Positions 60,492 through 64,000 of a stretch of 64,000 nucleotides of DNA are shown here, one piece after another. Within the stretch, counting starts at the first letter, position 1. Every line of letters begins with the position of its first letter. The notes below the pieces were generated by a model. The model saw only the letters and a program-made list of their open reading frames with translations. It ran no database searches and was not told the DNA's origin. Origin of the DNA: Stenotrophomonas humi (lineage in GTDB: Bacteria > Pseudomonadota > Gammaproteobacteria > Xanthomonadales > Xanthomonadaceae); assembly GCF_001431415.1 (NCBI RefSeq), contig NZ_LDJI01000004.1, positions 1-64,000 of the forward strand, given 5' to 3'. Position numbers and translations under genes: made by a program.

Positions 60492-62282
60492 ATGTCCGCT
60501 TACAACATCACAGAACACAAGGTCGACATGGTGGTCGTCGGCGCCGGTGGCGCTGGCCTGCGTGCAACCTTCGGCCTGGCCCAGAAGGGCCTGCAGACCG
60601 TCTGCATCACCAAGGTCTTCCCGACCCGCTCGCACACCGTTGCAGCGCAGGGTGGCATCTCCGCCGCGCTGGCCAACATGGGTGAGGACGACTGGCGTTA
60701 CCACTTCTACGACACCATCAAGGGTTCGGATTGGCTGGGCGACCAGGACGCCATCGAGTACATGTGCCGTGAGGCCATCCCGGCCATCATCGAGCTGGAG
60801 CACTACGGCGTTCCGTTCTCGCGTACCGAAGAAGGCAAGATCTACCAGCGTCCGTTTGGTGGCATGACCACCAAGTACGGTGAAGGCCCGTCCGCGCAGC
60901 GTACCTGCGCCGCCGCCGACCGTACCGGCCACGCCATCCTGCACACCCTGTACCAGCAGTCGCTGGCGCACAACGCGCAGTTCATGATCGAGTACTTCGC
61001 ACTCGACCTGATCTTCGACGACGAAGGCGTCTGCCGCGGCGTGCTCGCCCTGGACATGGCCGAAGGCACCCTGCATCTGTTCCGTTCGCAGGGCGTGGTG
61101 CTGGCCACCGGTGGTTACGGACGTGCCTACTTCAGCGCCACCTCGGCGCACACCTGTACCGGTGACGGTGGTGGCCTGGTGGCCCGTGCCGGTCTGCCGC
61201 TGCAGGACATGGAATTCGTGCAGTTCCACCCGACCGGCATCTACGGTGCCGGCTGCCTGATCACCGAAGGTGTGCGAGGCGAGGGCGGCATCCTGCGCAA
61301 CAGCAGTGGCGAGCGTTTCATGGAGCGCTACGCACCGCATTACAAGGATCTGGCATCGCGTGACGTGGTGTCGCGTTCGATGACCATCGAAATCCGCGAA
61401 GGCCGCGGCGTCGGCGAGCACAAGGATCACATCCTGCTCGACCTGACCCACCTGGGCCCGGGCGTGATCGACGAGAAGCTGCCGGGTATCGCTGAAAGCG
61501 CCCGCATCTTTGCCGGCGTCGATGTGCACAAGCAGCCGATCCCGGTCATTCCGACCGTGCACTACAACATGGGCGGCATCCCGACCAACTACCACGGTGA
61601 AGTCGTGCGCAAGGTCGGCGACAACCCCGATGCGGTCGTGCCGGGCCTGTACGCCATCGGCGAAGCAGCCTGCGTGTCGGTGCACGGTGCCAACCGTCTG
61701 GGTTCCAACTCGCTGCTCGATCTGGTGGTGTTCGGCCGTGCCGTGGCCAACCGCTGCGCCGAGACGATCAAGCCGGGTGCTACCCACAAGACCCTGCCGT
61801 CCGACGCCTGTGACAAGGCACTGGGCCTGCTCGACAAGCTGCGTCATGCCAATGGCGACACGCCCACGTCGGTCATCCGCGACAACATGCAGCGCACCAT
61901 GCAGAACGATGCTGCCGTGTTCCGCACCAGCAAGACGCTGGAAGAGGGCTGCCAGAAGATGGCCGAAGTGTTCGATTCGTTCCAGAACGTCAAGGTTTCC
62001 GACCGCTCGCTGGTCTGGAACTCGGACCTGATCGAAACCTACGAGCTGAACAACCTGCTGCTCAACGCCGTTGCGACCATCAACTCGGCCGAGCAGCGCA
62101 AGGAAAGCCGCGGCGCTCACGCACACGAGGACTTCCCGGACCGCGACGACGTCAACTGGCAGAAGCACACGCTGGTCACCGTCGACGACAAGGGCAAGTG
62201 CAGCTTCGACTACCGTCCGGTGCACATGTACACGCTCAGTGATGACGTGTCCGTCGTGCCGCCGAAGCCGCGCGTCTATTGA
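60492..62282 (+). CDS. sdhA: Succinate dehydrogenase flavoprotein subunit
   Basis: A 596-residue flavoprotein that oxidises succinate to fumarate. The Rossmann motif [12 protein letters not shown] is at residues 14-25, the covalent FAD His48 in [22 protein letters not shown] and [19 protein letters not shown] surround the active site, and [15 protein letters not shown] is conserved. The length matches E. coli (588 aa). Feeds electrons to SdhB. Confidence 0.98.
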   Translation: MSAYNITEHKVDMVVVGAGGAGLRATFGLAQKGLQTVCITKVFPTRSHTVAAQGGISAALANMGEDDWRYHFYDTIKGSDWLGDQDAIEYMCREAIPAIIELEHYGVPFSRTEEGKIYQRPFGGMTTKYGEGPSAQRTCAAADRTGHAILHTLYQQSLAHNAQFMIEYFALDLIFDDEGVCRGVLALDMAEGTLHLFRSQGVVLATGGYGRAYFSATSAHTCTGDGGGLVARAGLPLQDMEFVQFHPTGIYGAGCLITEGVRGEGGILRNSSGERFMERYAPHYKDLASRDVVSRSMTIEIREGRGVGEHKDHILLDLTHLGPGVIDEKLPGIAESARIFAGVDVHKQPIPVIPTVHYNMGGIPTNYHGEVVRKVGDNPDAVVPGLYAIGEAACVSVHGANRLGSNSLLDLVVFGRAVANRCAETIKPGATHKTLPSDACDKALGLLDKLRHANGDTPTSVIRDNMQRTMQNDAAVFRTSKTLEEGCQKMAEVFDSFQNVKVSDRSLVWNSDLIETYELNNLLLNAVATINSAEQRKESRGAHAHEDFPDRDDVNWQKHTLVTVDDKGKCSFDYRPVHMYTLSDDVSVVPPKPRVY

Positions 62283-62300
62283 TCCGGGGAACCTACGAAC

Positions 62301-63086
62301 ATGGCTGAATTTGCACTTCCGAAGAACTCCCGGATCACCAAGGGCAAGCACTTCCCCGTCAAGGGCGGTGCCAAGAACACGCGTACCTTCAAGATCTACC
62401 GCTGGAGCCCGGACGACGACCAGAATCCGCGTACCGACACCTACGAGATCGATCTCGATGCGTGCGGCCCGATGGTTCTGGACGCGCTGATCAAGATCAA
62501 GAACGAGATTGATCCGACCCTGACCTTCCGTCGCTCCTGCCGCGAAGGCATCTGCGGTTCGTGCGCGATGAACATCGACGGCACCAACACGCTGGCCTGT
62601 ACCCGCGCCATTGCCGATTGCGGCAAGGCCGAGGTGCCGATCTATCCGCTGCCGCACATGGACGTGGTCAAGGATCTGGTTCCGGACCTGACCCACTTCT
62701 ACGCGCAGTACGCATCGATCAAGCCGTGGATCCGCACCCAGACTCCGGCACCGCCGGACCGTGAGCGCCTGCAGTCGCCGGAAGACCGCAAGAAGCTCGA
62801 CGGCCTGTACGAGTGCATCCTGTGTGCGTGCTGCTCGACCAGCTGCCCGAGCTACTGGTGGAATGGCGAGCGTTACCTGGGGCCGGCAATCCTGCTGCAG
62901 GCTTATCGCTGGATCATCGACTCGCGTGACGAGGACACCGGTGCGCGCCTGGACGATCTGGAAGATCCGTTCAAGCTGTATCGCTGCCACACGATCATGA
63001 ACTGCGCACGGACCTGCCCGAAGGGCTTGAACCCGGCGCTGGCGATTGCCGAGATCAAGAAACTGATGATGGCGCGCCGCGCTTGA
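62301..63086 (+). CDS. sdhB: Succinate dehydrogenase iron-sulfur subunit
   Basis: A 261-residue subunit. The [2Fe-2S] cluster is bound by Cys80, Cys85, Cys88 and Cys100 ([14 protein letters not shown]...LAC), the [4Fe-4S] by [15 protein letters not shown] and the [3Fe-4S] by [22 protein letters not shown] precedes the ATG. Last of sdhCDAB; a short palindrome CCCGG-N6-CCGGG follows (63100-63115), then the repeat at 63144. Confidence 0.98.
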   Translation: MAEFALPKNSRITKGKHFPVKGGAKNTRTFKIYRWSPDDDQNPRTDTYEIDLDACGPMVLDALIKIKNEIDPTLTFRRSCREGICGSCAMNIDGTNTLACTRAIADCGKAEVPIYPLPHMDVVKDLVPDLTHFYAQYASIKPWIRTQTPAPPDRERLQSPEDRKKLDGLYECILCACCSTSCPSYWWNGERYLGPAILLQAYRWIIDSRDEDTGARLDDLEDPFKLYRCHTIMNCARTCPKGLNPALAIAEIKKLMMARRA

Positions 63087-63143
63087 TGCGGAGGCTGTCC
63101 CGGTGCGAGCCGGGGCATCAGCTGTTGATTTGCAGTTGATCTC

Positions 63144-63294
63144 TCTGCTCCCGCCAGCGGGAGAAGGTGCCCCGCTGGGGCGGATGAGGGGAGCTTTTGA
63201 AGTTGCCCTTGCTGCACTCAGAGTGCCGCTCTGGAGGAATCCCTCCAAAAGCGGCCCTCACCCCAACCGCTCTCCCGCCTTGCGGGAGAGGGGC
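63144..63294. repeat. Two-arm palindromic intergenic repeat, copy 3 (inverted)
   Basis: The first arm is TGCTCCCGCC-A-GCGGGAGAAGG, GGTGCCCC-GCT-GGGGCGGATGAGGGG (63147-63191); the second is GCCCTCACCCCAACCGCTCTCCCGC-CTT-GCGGGAGAGGGG read in parts (63254-63293). Between them, GCCGCT...AGCGGC and GGAGG-AAT-CCCTCC form a nested hairpin (63225-63255). It lies between sdhB and sdhE. Confidence 0.6.
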
Positions 63295-63308
63295 TTAAGC
63301 TTGAAGCC

Positions 63309-63563
63309 ATGCAGACCGAAGACGAAATCCTGTTGAAGAAGCTGCGTTGGCGTTGCCGGCGCGGCATGCGTGAGCTTGACCAGCTGTTCGGCCGTTATCT
63401 GGACCGCCGCTGGGTGGAAGCGCCCGAGGCCGAGCGGGTGGTTTTCCTGCAGTTGCTGGAGACCGAGGACGATAAGTTGTGGCGCTGGTCGATGGGCTAC
63501 GAGGCTTGTCCGGATGCGCAGCAGGCACAACTCCTGGAATACATCCGCTCCCTTCCGGTGTGA
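63309..63563 (+). CDS. sdhE: FAD assembly factor SdhE
   Basis: An 84-residue protein with the RGMRELD motif (residues 18-24) of SdhE/Sdh5, which promotes covalent flavin attachment to SdhA. The ATG 63309 starts [16 protein letters not shown]. It is separated from sdhB by 222 bases containing a repeat but is in the same direction. The next gene is a YgfX-like protein, the common neighbour. Confidence 0.94.
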   Translation: MQTEDEILLKKLRWRCRRGMRELDQLFGRYLDRRWVEAPEAERVVFLQLLETEDDKLWRWSMGYEACPDAQQAQLLEYIRSLPV

Positions 63564-63963
63564 ATGGACGCCATCGCGCTGGCTGTCCGGCGCGATCATC
63601 CTGCTGGGAACACTGGGCGCCATTGCCGCCCTCAACTGTGATCTTGAGTTGCGCCAGGCCTGGCCGCTGGCCATGGCATCGGTAGCGTGGGCGGGCGTGT
63701 TGCTGCGCAGAGAACAGCGCCGGCCACCGCGAAACCTGTTGATTCCCCAGGCGCCGAGTCCTGCCCGGCTTGATGGCATGCCGCTGGAAACCCTGGAACT
63801 GCTTGAGCGTGGGCCCTTGCTGGTGCTGCGTTGGCGTGCCAGCGAAGGGCATGGGGTGCTGCTGTTCTGGCCGGATACCTTGCCGCGTGGACGCCGACGT
63901 GAACTGCGTCTGGCCGTTCGCGCCCACGCCGTTTCCCGCAAAGCGGAGACAGTGGCACCATAG
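63514..63963 (+). CDS. YgfX-like membrane protein
   Basis: A protein of up to 149 residues with two hydrophobic segments ([15 protein letters not shown] and [15 protein letters not shown]) then a basic linker and a small soluble domain ([28 protein letters not shown]). The layout and place after sdhE match YgfX/CptA. The start is a problem: the only in-frame ATG before the first helix is 63514, inside sdhE, giving a 50-base overlap, with no ribosome site; a CTG near 63583 would be in frame too. Ends with TAG at 63961. The last 37 bases of the window hold nothing recognisable. Confidence 0.6.
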   Translation: MRSRHNSWNTSAPFRCEWTPSRWLSGAIILLGTLGAIAALNCDLELRQAWPLAMASVAWAGVLLRREQRRPPRNLLIPQAPSPARLDGMPLETLELLERGPLLVLRWRASEGHGVLLFWPDTLPRGRRRELRLAVRAHAVSRKAETVAP

Positions 63964-64000
63964 CGACAGTCCCCGGGCACACGCGCATGTTCAAACCCTT

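Noticed and set aside
60081..63248. 1055-codon open frame on the minus strand
   Set aside because: Antisense to sdhD-sdhA-sdhB, all strongly supported; artefact of GC-rich third positions.

Overview
The window is a chromosomal segment of a high-GC gammaproteobacterium of the Xanthomonadaceae, most likely Stenotrophomonas or a close relative. The grounds are the Xanthomonadaceae-type gene content (pgaABCD/hms, cydABX-cydDC, scpAB-rluB, a zwf-glk-pgl-edd-eda operon) and hairpin repeats resembling the GTAG/SMAG and REP-like repeats of Stenotrophomonas. No phage, transposase, CRISPR or plasmid genes were seen; most of the window reads as core genome plus one sugar-utilisation island.

Layout. 0.2-2.9 kb: a YciI-like protein and proBA (proline synthesis). 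3.1-8.8 kb (minus): pgaABCD, making and exporting poly-beta-1,6-N-acetylglucosamine; the leader upstream of pgaA is dense in TGTGA half-sites and has a perfect 19-bp palindrome. 9.1-10.9 kb: a CynX/NimT-type MFS transporter and two identical tRNA-Pro(CGG) genes, each with its own terminator. 10.9-17.4 kb: cytochrome bd oxidase (cydABX, minus) and its assembly ABC exporter (cydDC, plus), divergent around a perfect FNR/ANR box. 17.5-21.6 kb (minus): an exported protein with a swivelling-His and a PEP-synthase-type ATP-grasp domain, a cold-shock/DUF1294 fusion, a small membrane protein and a periplasmic ATP-dependent DNA ligase. 21.9-23.0 kb: a MetX-family acyltransferase. 23.1-30.8 kb (minus): the whole cytochrome c maturation set ccmABCDEFGHI, interrupted between ccmB and ccmC by a TetR regulator. 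31-33.6 kb: a methionine/glutamine-type aminotransferase with an omega-amidase, then a small secreted protein. 34.3-37.8 kb (minus): scpA-scpB-rluB. 38.1-38.7 kb: yciI-bolA.

38.8-50.9 kb (plus) is the most distinctive part: LacI regulator, Oar-like TonB-dependent receptor, glucoamylase-fold (GH144-like) lipoprotein, ABC sugar-binding lipoprotein with two permeases, and a 1054-residue secreted protein that looks like an uncharacterised six-hairpin glycosidase with N-terminal carbohydrate-binding-like modules. No ATPase gene lies in the island, but a MalK/UgpC-type ATPase lies 6.5 kb away, divergent from zwf. The convergent minus operon zwf-glk-pgl-edd-eda (51.1-57.1 kb) supplies glucose phosphorylation and the Entner-Doudoroff pathway. 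Together these genes could take a glucan from the cell surface to pyruvate and glyceraldehyde-3-phosphate; beta-1,2-glucan is the best guess for the substrate, by inference only.

58.6-64 kb: ygfZ (minus), then sdhAF4-sdhCDAB and sdhE-ygfX (plus), that is succinate dehydrogenase with its assembly and flavinylation factors. A strong sigma70-type promoter for the sdh operon overlaps the 5' end of ygfZ. A two-arm palindromic intergenic repeat occurs three times (window start, 33.65 kb and 63.15 kb).
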